Assembly (NCBI RefSeq): GCF_004791695.1
Contig: NZ_SRSO01000005.1
Span: 124,001 to 188,000, forward strand
DNA length: 64,000 bases
Origin: Flavivirga rizhaonensis
Lineage (GTDB): Bacteria; Bacteroidota; Bacteroidia; Flavobacteriales; Flavobacteriaceae
Reading direction: 5' to 3'
In this document: positions 18,312 through 26,060 of the stretch, piece by piece
Numbering within the stretch: position 1 is the stretch's first letter
Layout of the letters: each line of letters begins with the position of its first letter
Position numbers and translations under genes: made by a program
Notes under the pieces: generated by a model
Database searches by the model: none
What the model was told of the DNA's origin: nothing
What the model saw: only the letters and a program-made list of their open reading frames with translations

Positions 18312-18554
18312 TTAGTTATTTTTTGAGGCTGCAATAATACGTCTTATTACAAATATTATAGCAAAAATAACTGAAGTTAATGACATAAAAATGGTGTAAA
18401 GATTATTTTCGTTTGGAAATTTTTCGTCAAGTTTTACTCCTGAAAATGTCCCAACACCAATAATAGCAAACATTTGTATTGCTATTCCAGAAAAACGCGC
18501 ATAATTACTAAGCTGTTTTTTCGGTTTCTGGTCTTTTTTGCTGTTGTTGTCCAC
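18312..18554 (-). CDS. AtpZ/AtpI family protein
   Basis: 80 residues with two membrane helices (about 22-42 and 53-73) separated by the conserved GVKLDEKFP motif of the AtpZ/AtpI family, small proteins encoded at the head of atp operons. The only plausible start is GTG at 18554, and the frame overlaps the end of the bactofilin gene by 47 bases. The N-terminus is highly basic (KKDQKPKKQ). It is probably co-transcribed with bactofilin and the next membrane protein. Confidence 0.75.
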   Translation of the reverse strand: MDNNSKKDQKPKKQLSNYARFSGIAIQMFAIIGVGTFSGVKLDEKFPNENNLYTIFMSLTSVIFAIIFVIRRIIAASKNN

Positions 18555-18933
18555 CTTTATTCATTTCTTTTACGGTACCTTTCATGATACAGGTTACGTT
18601 AAATGTGGCTCCAGGCTCAACAGCTAATTTTCCAACAACAACCTCTCCTTCAATATGAGCAGATGCTTTTAATGTTAATGTACCTGACAGAGCTAATTTT
18701 CCAGAAAATTTACCTTCAAAATAGGCATCTGTGCCTTGTAACGTTCCTTTAATCAAACCTGATTTACCTACAACTACTTTTCCTGAAGTTTTAATATTTC
18801 CTTCTATGATTCCATCAATTCTAAAATCACCTTCGCTATTAAAATCACCAACCATTTTGGTGCCTTGTGATATGATGTTTTGACTTGGTTTTGCCTCTAC
18901 CATTTGTTTTTCTTTTTTATTATCGGAGAACAT
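18508..18933 (-). CDS. Bactofilin (polymer-forming cytoskeletal protein)
   Basis: 141 residues. The central bactofilin domain (about 20-120) is made of regular short beta-strands with Gly turns (GDFNSEGDFRIDGIIEGNIK, then VVVGKSGLIKG), which fold into a right-handed beta-helix that self-assembles into filaments without nucleotide. Terminal tails are polar, as usual; the C-terminal one is Lys/Gln-rich. Bactofilins scaffold envelope and cell-shape proteins. It follows sprE by 16 bases and its 3' end overlaps the AtpZ-like gene. Confidence 0.9.
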   Translation of the reverse strand: MFSDNKKEKQMVEAKPSQNIISQGTKMVGDFNSEGDFRIDGIIEGNIKTSGKVVVGKSGLIKGTLQGTDAYFEGKFSGKLALSGTLTLKASAHIEGEVVVGKLAVEPGATFNVTCIMKGTVKEMNKGGQQQQKRPETEKTA

Positions 18934-18949
18934 AATGAATGCTATTAAT

Positions 18950-21517
18950 TTAATTATTATTTATATTCAAATAGGCATCTAAATTTTTATGTATTTGAAC
19001 AATTTGATAATTTTCAGATGCTATTGCAAAATAGGGTTCTTTTATTTTATTTTTATCTTCTTCAATTATTAATTGACGGAATGCTTTTGCTACTTCTGCA
19101 TTTTTCAGCCCATGAACAACAACAAAGACCGTACTCGAATTATAAACATCTACAGAAGATTTTAAATCATAATATCTTATATTTTTTAAAACTTCATCTA
19201 AGATTTTTTGAAAGTCATAAACGTTCTCCATGTCTGGATTTTCAAACTTAAAAATAATTTTATAATTAGTAGTTACATTATCGTCAGAAATAAAATCTTT
19301 GTTCATAAGTTTAGGCAAAATACTAGCTTCAATATTTTGAGCCTGTATGCCTTCTTGTGTATTTGCATAAGTAAGGGCTACATAATTGACTGCTTCTTTG
19401 TAAGCTTCGTACCCACGCAACCTTCCTATAGCTGTAGCCTTTAATAATTCTAATTTCGGCACGATTGCATTTCCATCAAACATGCTAATATATTTTTCAC
19501 TTTTAGAAATCACCTTAGCATATTCCTGATTTCCATGTTGTTTATAAAGTGCTTCATACAAACTTTCAGGACTGTTTTCGTCTCGACCAGATGCCAATTC
19601 TGGATTACTTAAAATAGTAGCATATCTAGAATCTGGATATTTTGAAATAATCTCATTCTTAGCAATTTCTGCCTCACCATTTTCGCCTAAAATCTCATAA
19701 ATCTTATATAGATTATATTTAGATGGCAATATTAATCGCTCTTCCGGATTACTTTCAAGTAAATTTTGAAATTTACTCTTCGCTAATTCGTATTCTTTGA
19801 ACTTCTCTTTATAAATTAATCCCAATTGATAATAAGCATAGTTACGGTCTTTAGATATGCTATCAATTTCTTTTTTATCAGAAGGAATTTTAGAGATATA
19901 AAATTGAGGGTCAAATAATTCTTCTTCTGTAGCCAAAGCCAAAATGTCAACATTATTTGTATCGTTATAAATATCTCCAGAATTTACTTTACTAGACCAT
20001 CTCCAATCGTCTTCTAAATTTCTATCTCCCCAAATTTTTATAAATTCATTTTTACCATACGCCACCGTAGTCGGGTTATAAAAATAAAACACAGGTGCTT
20101 GATTAGGCGTACCTCTTTGAGGGTTTTGACCTACAAATGTATTATTAACTGTAGCTAAACCCGTATTTCGTTTTGCTGCTTCTTCTCTTTTCTTTTTCTC
20201 TTCTTCTTCCTTCGCTTTAATCTTTAGCTTTTCAACTAATGACTCAAAGTAAGTCAACCTCTCTGCTTCAGATAAATTAACAAGCCTTAAAACACTATCA
20301 TTGACCTGTGCTTTAGCTTCATAATAGATAACGTCTTCCAGGTTATCTCGTTTGCGTTTAATAATACGATACGGTTTAGAATTTAAAACTAAAGTTCCTA
20401 ATGTACTATCGTAATATTCTCCAGCGGCTTTATAAATGGACTTGTCAAAATTCATATCTCCAAGAATTTCATAATTTCTGGCCTTCAATATTTTATCTCT
20501 AGAGTTCGTGCGCAATGATTTATTGTAATAAACTGTAGCTAAAGAGTCCGATTGATTATTTAAATGATATTCTGCAATTTGGTGATAAATTTTATCTAGA
20601 AAAGGTCTGTTTTCTCTATTCTCTTGAAGTTCTGTTAGTAATTCTGTTACTTCTAATTTATTACCATTCTCATAATCGAAATTTTTAATTTTTTCAATAT
20701 GAGCCCCTATCATGTAAATTCTAGGTGTTTTACGGTTTAGCTCAATCACTTTATCAAATGCTATGTTTGCACTATCCTTCTTACCTAGCTTATTATACAA
20801 TTGCCCTTGAATAAAGCGATAACGCCCGCGCTCATCATTACTCTTTGTAGCATTTGATGCTATTTCTAATTGTGTTATAGCACTATCAATAGATTTTGTA
20901 TTTAAATATGCTTGTGCCAACATAGATGTAGCATCTGCCAAATCCTGACCTTTTAATTCTTCTTGAAACAAGAGGCGTTTCAGGTTTTCAATGGCTAAAT
21001 CATCATTATTTAAACGAATATTCGTTTTTTCACGCCAAACTTTTGCTTGATTTATCTTATCGCTTGCTGGATATTTGTAAAGGATATAATTAAAGGCCTC
21101 TAAGGCAGGTATAAAACGTTGGTCAAAATATCTGGATTTTCCTAATAATAAATAAGCTTCATCCATTTGTGGGTTTTTTTCTTTCCCATCAATATTCATA
21201 CTGTGCTTCTGAATAGCTTTGACTGCCTTCTCTTCTGCTCTGGTAAAACTTTCATTTTTAGATTGCCCAGGAAGTACAACCTCATCGAATATTTGCATCC
21301 GTTCAATAGGAAGGATATCCCAATAGTTATCGGTATAATTTTCATTAAGACTCAGCCTTCCTTCTTCTAAAGCATTATAGCCATTATAAAGCGTATTAAA
21401 CTCTGCTGTTAGAGCATGGAAGTTTCGAGTTATAAATTTGTCCTTTTTTCTGGAGCAACTTACAACCAACAAAGTGGCACATAGAATAATTAATATCGCT
21501 TTAGAAGATCTTTTCAA
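18950..21517 (-). CDS. T9SS-associated TPR lipoprotein, SprE/PorW-like
   Basis: 855 residues: lipoprotein signal (lipobox Leu-Val-Val-Ser-Cys near residue 21) and then many TPR-type repeats over most of the length, with a Lys/Glu-rich linker near 435-455. Size, lipidation, the opening RKKDKFITRNFHALTAEFNT and the linkage to a bactofilin and AtpZ gene agree with SprE of Flavobacterium johnsoniae and PorW of Porphyromonas, needed for type IX secretion and gliding. The start appears to be TTG at 21517; no in-frame ATG is available near the signal peptide. It heads the operon that runs into the AtpZ region. Confidence 0.75.
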   Translation of the reverse strand: MKRSSKAILIILCATLLVVSCSRKKDKFITRNFHALTAEFNTLYNGYNALEEGRLSLNENYTDNYWDILPIERMQIFDEVVLPGQSKNESFTRAEEKAVKAIQKHSMNIDGKEKNPQMDEAYLLLGKSRYFDQRFIPALEAFNYILYKYPASDKINQAKVWREKTNIRLNNDDLAIENLKRLLFQEELKGQDLADATSMLAQAYLNTKSIDSAITQLEIASNATKSNDERGRYRFIQGQLYNKLGKKDSANIAFDKVIELNRKTPRIYMIGAHIEKIKNFDYENGNKLEVTELLTELQENRENRPFLDKIYHQIAEYHLNNQSDSLATVYYNKSLRTNSRDKILKARNYEILGDMNFDKSIYKAAGEYYDSTLGTLVLNSKPYRIIKRKRDNLEDVIYYEAKAQVNDSVLRLVNLSEAERLTYFESLVEKLKIKAKEEEEKKKREEAAKRNTGLATVNNTFVGQNPQRGTPNQAPVFYFYNPTTVAYGKNEFIKIWGDRNLEDDWRWSSKVNSGDIYNDTNNVDILALATEEELFDPQFYISKIPSDKKEIDSISKDRNYAYYQLGLIYKEKFKEYELAKSKFQNLLESNPEERLILPSKYNLYKIYEILGENGEAEIAKNEIISKYPDSRYATILSNPELASGRDENSPESLYEALYKQHGNQEYAKVISKSEKYISMFDGNAIVPKLELLKATAIGRLRGYEAYKEAVNYVALTYANTQEGIQAQNIEASILPKLMNKDFISDDNVTTNYKIIFKFENPDMENVYDFQKILDEVLKNIRYYDLKSSVDVYNSSTVFVVVHGLKNAEVAKAFRQLIIEEDKNKIKEPYFAIASENYQIVQIHKNLDAYLNINNN

Positions 21518-22026
21518 TGCTGGTATTTTTTAGTCTAACTAAATAACTGTAAACTCACACATATATTATGCAAGTAGGTAAAAATAAACATCTTTTTTGA
21601 TTAACCTATAAAATCAAACGACTTTTGAACTATAAAAGCGCCCCATTAAGTTGTGATATTAAAAATTGCCACTAATTCACGAATATTTTTATACAAAACG
21701 GGTATTCTCGCGAAGGCGCTGAGACGCAAAGAGGCTTAGACATTACGGTAGGAAGTTTGTTAGAAAAACTACATACTGAATACCGTTTAATGCTTACTGA
21801 TCACTTGAACTTATAAATATTCTTGCTAATAGAAATCTCTCGTAAAGGTGCAAAGAAGTTAAGGTATTATTTTACAGTAAATTTGTTAGAAGAACAGCCT
21901 ACTGATCACTGTTTACTTCATACTGAATACTACCAATCTATACTTAATCCATCAATACTTTTAACAGTAAACTTGGGCCCACTTCTATGCAATCAGAATC
22001 TAAGACTGTGTACTGCTTACTGAACA
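21518..22026. other. 509-bp non-coding region
   Basis: No convincing gene. Two related stretches, TCTCGCGAAGGCGCTGAGAC (near 21708) and TCTCTCGTAAAGGTGCAAAG (near 21836), look like degenerate copies of one dispersed repeat. Phrases such as TACTGAATAC and ACTGATCACT also recur. A 66-codon frame at 21823-22023 lacks coding character. The promoter of sprE should lie in 21518-21600, but no clear TAnnTTTG is seen. Confidence 0.5.
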
Positions 22027-22731
22027 CTAAAAACCTGTTCCAGCAAAATGCACTTCAAGCTCTTTTAATGTAGCTTCGCTAGTTTTTAAATCTTTTACAA
22101 CCTCTCCTTTTTCAAGTACAACAATACGCTCACAAACATCGGTGACATGCATTAAATCGTGGCTGGATATTAAAACAGTTGTACCTTGTTTTTCTGCTAA
22201 ATCCTTAATAATCCCTTTAAGGCGAATTTGAGTAGTTGGATCTAAGTTTGCAAAAGGTTCATCCAGAATAATAACTTCTGGGTTTCCAATTAAGGCAGCT
22301 ACAATCCCTGCTTTTTTCTGATTTCCTTTACTTAAATCGCGTAAATATTTTTTCTGTCCTAGTATCTCACCGTGAAAAAAGTCTTCAAACTGAGCTACTA
22401 GCTTATCTACATCTGCTTTATTCTGTCCTCGCAATTCACCAATAAAATAAAAGTACTCCTCGGCAGTTAGATAACCAATTAAAAAGCTTTCATCAATAAA
22501 TGCAGAAGTAAATGGCTTCCAATCTTCACTTTCATTTACTTGAATATCATTACTTTTTATAAATCCTGTTGATGGCTTTATTAAGTCTAGAAGCAAACTA
22601 AAATAAGTGGTTTTTCCCGCACCATTATTTCCCACCAAGCCAAAACTTTGTCCTTTAGGAATGTCTAATGATTCTATATTTAAAACTTCGTTTCCACTGT
22701 ATGTCTTTGACAAGTTTGAAGTTGTTATCAT
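22027..22731 (-). CDS. ABC transporter ATP-binding protein
   Basis: 234 residues with a complete ABC nucleotide-binding domain: Walker A GLVGNNGAGKTTYF, signature LRDLSKGNQKK, Walker B VIILDEPFANLDP and the switch His in SSHDLMHV. It powers the permease encoded 12 bases upstream (DUF5687). The substrate is unknown. It lies downstream of the permease and DUF2059 genes on the same strand, a three-gene operon. Confidence 0.9.
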   Translation of the reverse strand: MITTSNLSKTYSGNEVLNIESLDIPKGQSFGLVGNNGAGKTTYFSLLLDLIKPSTGFIKSNDIQVNESEDWKPFTSAFIDESFLIGYLTAEEYFYFIGELRGQNKADVDKLVAQFEDFFHGEILGQKKYLRDLSKGNQKKAGIVAALIGNPEVIILDEPFANLDPTTQIRLKGIIKDLAEKQGTTVLISSHDLMHVTDVCERIVVLEKGEVVKDLKTSEATLKELEVHFAGTGF

Positions 22732-22743
22732 AATACTGTTTTT

Positions 22744-24222
22744 TTAGTTGTTTTGATCGAAGGCATCAATCATTTTATATTTTGACTCTAAATATTTCTT
22801 AGTAATTGTTTTCATTAATCTTTGATGAAAAACAACACCTGTTATACCAAGTGTCGCTAATATAATACAGGCTATTTCGAAACCTATTAAAAAGTAAAAC
22901 AGTGCAAATATTCCCATAGGTATTAGTAACAACGGAATCCCAATAAGCCATTGTACCGCTCCTGTACCTTGATAATTGAAAGCTGCTTTCTGATTCAAAT
23001 TAATCTTCTTACGATTAAAAGAACCACCATATAAAATAACATGTGTATTAACACCAAGGTTGTAAATGGCTGCTGCAAAATGGGCCAATAATATTTTCCA
23101 TCCAAAGTAAACATAAGGAATGCTTAGTACAAATAATATAATAATACTTAAAGCCATTAACGTGAATTTCGATTTTAAATACTGTTCATATTTAATATTC
23201 TGACTCATAAGGAGTTTATAATAACCACTATCCCAAGCTGGAATAAACTGCCCAAAATTCATTAAAAAGATACCTGTAACAAAAACACCAATAAAGGCAA
23301 AAAACCATGGCATCTCTTGATACATTGGTTGTGGATAAAAAAACAGCCCGTAGAACAGCCCTAAAGCCAACATCCAAACAGAAGATTTGGTACGTTTATT
23401 ACGCCAAAGCAGCTTTAAATCTAATCGCATAAAAGGGGCTATGTCTCCAAAGTTTTTTGTCCATTCTAAGTTAGATGCATGTACTTCTTTAACTTCTTTT
23501 TTTAATCCGCTATCTAAAAATAAATTTTGTTTTAAAATTTTAAAGTTAAAAAGATAAAGCCCCACTAAAACAAGTATTGGGATACCTATTAAAACAGGTG
23601 TTTCGTAAACAGCATTAATTCCATTTGCAACTATTTCAGTAAAAGAAACTACATTGAAATGGTTTAACACAAACAATCCACCAGTAAATACAATTATGGG
23701 TAAAAAAGACAGTTCTTTTTCTGCCGAAAAACTTTCTATAATAAAATTTAAAAAGTTAATGCAAAGTGTTGCTATAATAAGGGTTAACATCCAAACCAAT
23801 ACAGAATTTACCGGATAATCTTTTACAATTAAAGTAACCCCAAATGGTATAATAGCAAAAAGAGATAAGTAATTAAAAAATGATATTGCTGATTTACCTA
23901 AAACATAATTAACTATTTTGCTTCTTTTTACAGGAAGTGTTAGCAATGGCTTAACACTCATTACAGGTAATTTCTGAAAGAAAAACCTAAAAATAAGATC
24001 GCCTAATATCCAATAAAAAAGATAATTATTTACTATAACTAATGGGTCTTGATCTGGAAAAGTATCTTTAAGCCCAGGATACATTATCAAGCCCATTCCT
24101 AAAAACATAGCCATAAAATATAGAGCAAAAAAGCCCATTAATATTTTTACAGCAAGTCCTTTACCAAAATTAGCAGACCTTATAAAAGATTTCCATTCAA
24201 AACTTAAAAAGTTTTTAATCAT
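22744..24222 (-). CDS. DUF5687 family ABC permease
   Basis: 492 residues with about 12 hydrophobic segments. Fits DUF5687, a Bacteroidota membrane family that behaves as the permease of an ABC exporter. It is directly followed by its likely ATPase, and the DUF2059 gene ends seven bases before it starts. No substrate can be inferred. Confidence 0.8.
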   Translation of the reverse strand: MIKNFLSFEWKSFIRSANFGKGLAVKILMGFFALYFMAMFLGMGLIMYPGLKDTFPDQDPLVIVNNYLFYWILGDLIFRFFFQKLPVMSVKPLLTLPVKRSKIVNYVLGKSAISFFNYLSLFAIIPFGVTLIVKDYPVNSVLVWMLTLIIATLCINFLNFIIESFSAEKELSFLPIIVFTGGLFVLNHFNVVSFTEIVANGINAVYETPVLIGIPILVLVGLYLFNFKILKQNLFLDSGLKKEVKEVHASNLEWTKNFGDIAPFMRLDLKLLWRNKRTKSSVWMLALGLFYGLFFYPQPMYQEMPWFFAFIGVFVTGIFLMNFGQFIPAWDSGYYKLLMSQNIKYEQYLKSKFTLMALSIIILFVLSIPYVYFGWKILLAHFAAAIYNLGVNTHVILYGGSFNRKKINLNQKAAFNYQGTGAVQWLIGIPLLLIPMGIFALFYFLIGFEIACIILATLGITGVVFHQRLMKTITKKYLESKYKMIDAFDQNN

Positions 24223-24228
24223 GATTGG

Positions 24229-24615
24229 CTAGTTATATTTTTGGGCAATCCCTTGTACTTCCATACCCCAAGATTGTCCAAATATCATCGCTTTCTGGGT
24301 TAAACCTAATTGTTTTTCTGATAATTTTTTACCTAGGTCCGTTTTATAAAAAGCGACCAATTCTTTAATCTCATCTATTGTAAATTCAGCCATATAAATA
24401 TCGGCCATTTTAATATATAAAGGCTCTAAAGTCTTATTCGCTTCTTTGTTGGCTTCTGAAACTCCAGCTCCAATTTGTCCGATAGCATTTTCGAATGCTG
24501 CACCCGCACCTGTAAGTTTTATAAATTTTACCGTGACATCTTTAAATTCAGTATTTTCTTGAGCTTTAACAGTTATCGTTAACATAAGCATGCATACAAA
24601 TAGTATTTTTTTCAT
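24229..24615 (-). CDS. DUF2059 domain protein
   Basis: 128 residues: signal peptide (ending VKAQ at about 19) and one helical DUF2059 domain, with the typical ELVAFYKTDLGKKLSEKQ block near residue 85. The domain occurs in many exported proteins and its function is unknown. It is the first gene of the operon with the DUF5687 permease and ABC ATPase, so it could be an accessory of that exporter. It is divergent from the PaaE-like gene. Confidence 0.8.
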   Translation of the reverse strand: MKKILFVCMLMLTITVKAQENTEFKDVTVKFIKLTGAGAAFENAIGQIGAGVSEANKEANKTLEPLYIKMADIYMAEFTIDEIKELVAFYKTDLGKKLSEKQLGLTQKAMIFGQSWGMEVQGIAQKYN

Positions 24616-24729
24616 TTTTAGAGACTTTATTAGTTAATGTTTAAATTTATGATTATTAATTTATACGTATTAGTAACTTTTTTAATGGAATTGTTACAGT
24701 CAAAGTTAAAATTTGCAAATCAACTTTAT

Positions 24730-24737
24730 TACTTTTG
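24730..24737 (+). promoter_or_regulatory. Possible -7 element of the PaaE-like gene
   Basis: TACTTTTG matches TAnnTTTG and ends 15 bases before the ATG at 24753. No TTG is placed at the expected 17-23 base distance, so this is a partial match. Confidence 0.35.
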
Positions 24738-24752
24738 TCAAAAACATTATAC

Positions 24753-25808
24753 ATGTCATCATTTCACAAACTTACGGTTGCTGCAATAAAAAGAGAAACC
24801 AACGAATCTATTAGTATTGCTTTTGATATTCCTGAAAATTTAAAAGACACATTTACTTTTATAGCTGGTCAGTATATAACTCTAAAAACTGTAATTAAAG
24901 GACATGAAATAAGAAGAGATTATTCACTATGTATATCTCCTAAAAGTGGTGAATTAAAAGTGGCTGTGAAGGCAGTAAAAGATGGTACCTTTTCATCTTA
25001 TGCCAACAATGAATTGAAGGTTGGAGATACTCTGGAAGTAGCTCCTCCAAAAGGACGTTTTGTTTTTGAACCTAACGACTCTAAAACAAAAAACATTGCT
25101 GCGTTTGCTGCAGGTAGTGGTATTACCCCCATTTTAAGTATTATTAAATGTGCTTTAGAAGAAGAAGTTTACAGTAAAGTTATTTTGGTTTATGGTAACA
25201 AAACAACCAAAGACACTATGTTTTTTAATGAACTTTTAGAACTGCAACATACCTATAAAGACCGTTTTTCAATACAGTTTGTATTTAGCCAACAAGATGA
25301 AGATGATTCTATTTTTGGACGTATTGAAAAAAGTACCGTTAATTACGTGATGAAAAACAAGCACAAACATGTAGAGGTTGATGCTTTTTATCTTTGTGGA
25401 CCTGAAGCCATGATTCATACTGTAAAAGACGTTTTAACAAACCATGGTATTGACGAAAAACGCATTCACTTTGAGCTTTTTAAAGCTGCAAAGCCTTCAG
25501 AAATAAAAGAAGAGGTTGTAACAAATGGTAAAACAAAAACAACAGTTATTGTTGATGATGAGGAATTTTCATTTGAAATGCCTCAAAAACAAACTGTTCT
25601 TGAAGCTGCTTTAGATGAAGATATTGATGCACCTTATTCTTGTCAAGGCGGTATATGTAGTAGCTGTTTGGCTCGAATAAAAGAGGGTGAAGCAACTATG
25701 ATACAAAATAATATCTTAACCGAAAATGAAGTTGCCGAAGGCTTAATTTTAACATGTCAAGCGCATCCTACTACACCAACTCTTGTTGTAGATTATGATG
25801 ATGTTTAA
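24753..25808 (+). CDS. PaaE-like 2Fe-2S flavoprotein reductase
   Basis: 351 residues from ATG at 24753 (MSSFHKLTVAAIKRE); a TTG six codons upstream overlaps the promoter box and is not used. The N-terminal FAD domain has RRDYSLCISP, the NAD(P)H domain has FAAGSGITPILSIIK and FYLCGPEAMI, and the C-terminal plant-type ferredoxin has CQGGICSSC plus a fourth Cys in LTCQAHP. It would pass electrons from NAD(P)H through FAD to an iron-sulfur cluster and on to an oxygenase. PaaE serves phenylacetyl-CoA epoxidase, but no other paa genes lie nearby, so the partner is unknown. Confidence 0.9.
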   Translation: MSSFHKLTVAAIKRETNESISIAFDIPENLKDTFTFIAGQYITLKTVIKGHEIRRDYSLCISPKSGELKVAVKAVKDGTFSSYANNELKVGDTLEVAPPKGRFVFEPNDSKTKNIAAFAAGSGITPILSIIKCALEEEVYSKVILVYGNKTTKDTMFFNELLELQHTYKDRFSIQFVFSQQDEDDSIFGRIEKSTVNYVMKNKHKHVEVDAFYLCGPEAMIHTVKDVLTNHGIDEKRIHFELFKAAKPSEIKEEVVTNGKTKTTVIVDDEEFSFEMPQKQTVLEAALDEDIDAPYSCQGGICSSCLARIKEGEATMIQNNILTENEVAEGLILTCQAHPTTPTLVVDYDDV

Positions 25809-26060
25809 TCGCTCTAACCTATCCAAAAGGAAAAGGTGATGAAATTTTATTTAACGTCAGTTTCTATGTTAAAAATCAACAAATTACGTTCTTCGTGTCA
25901 GGAGCGCAGTCGAAAAGCTCAAGGCGACAAGCGACGACATTAGTAGATTTAATGCTTAAAATGAGCTTGTAGTTACGTTGAACCCACATTATTTAGAAAT
26001 ATACTTGATTTTTCTATTCTATAGTTTTAGTAGTTACCACTCTTAAATTTTAATATTTAA

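Noticed and set aside
21823..22023. 66-codon open frame as a gene
   Set aside because: It covers repeat-like intergenic sequence, gives a low-complexity translation with no recognisable family, and has no promoter box.
22027..24222. ABC ATPase and permease as the gliding components GldA/GldF/GldG
   Set aside because: The permease has the layout of DUF5687, not GldF or GldG, and no gld neighbours are present.
24753..25808. PaaE-like gene as evidence for phenylacetate degradation
   Set aside because: No paaA-D, paaZ or paaK-type catabolic gene is nearby. The CapK-like ligase at 36054 belongs to the polysaccharide locus.
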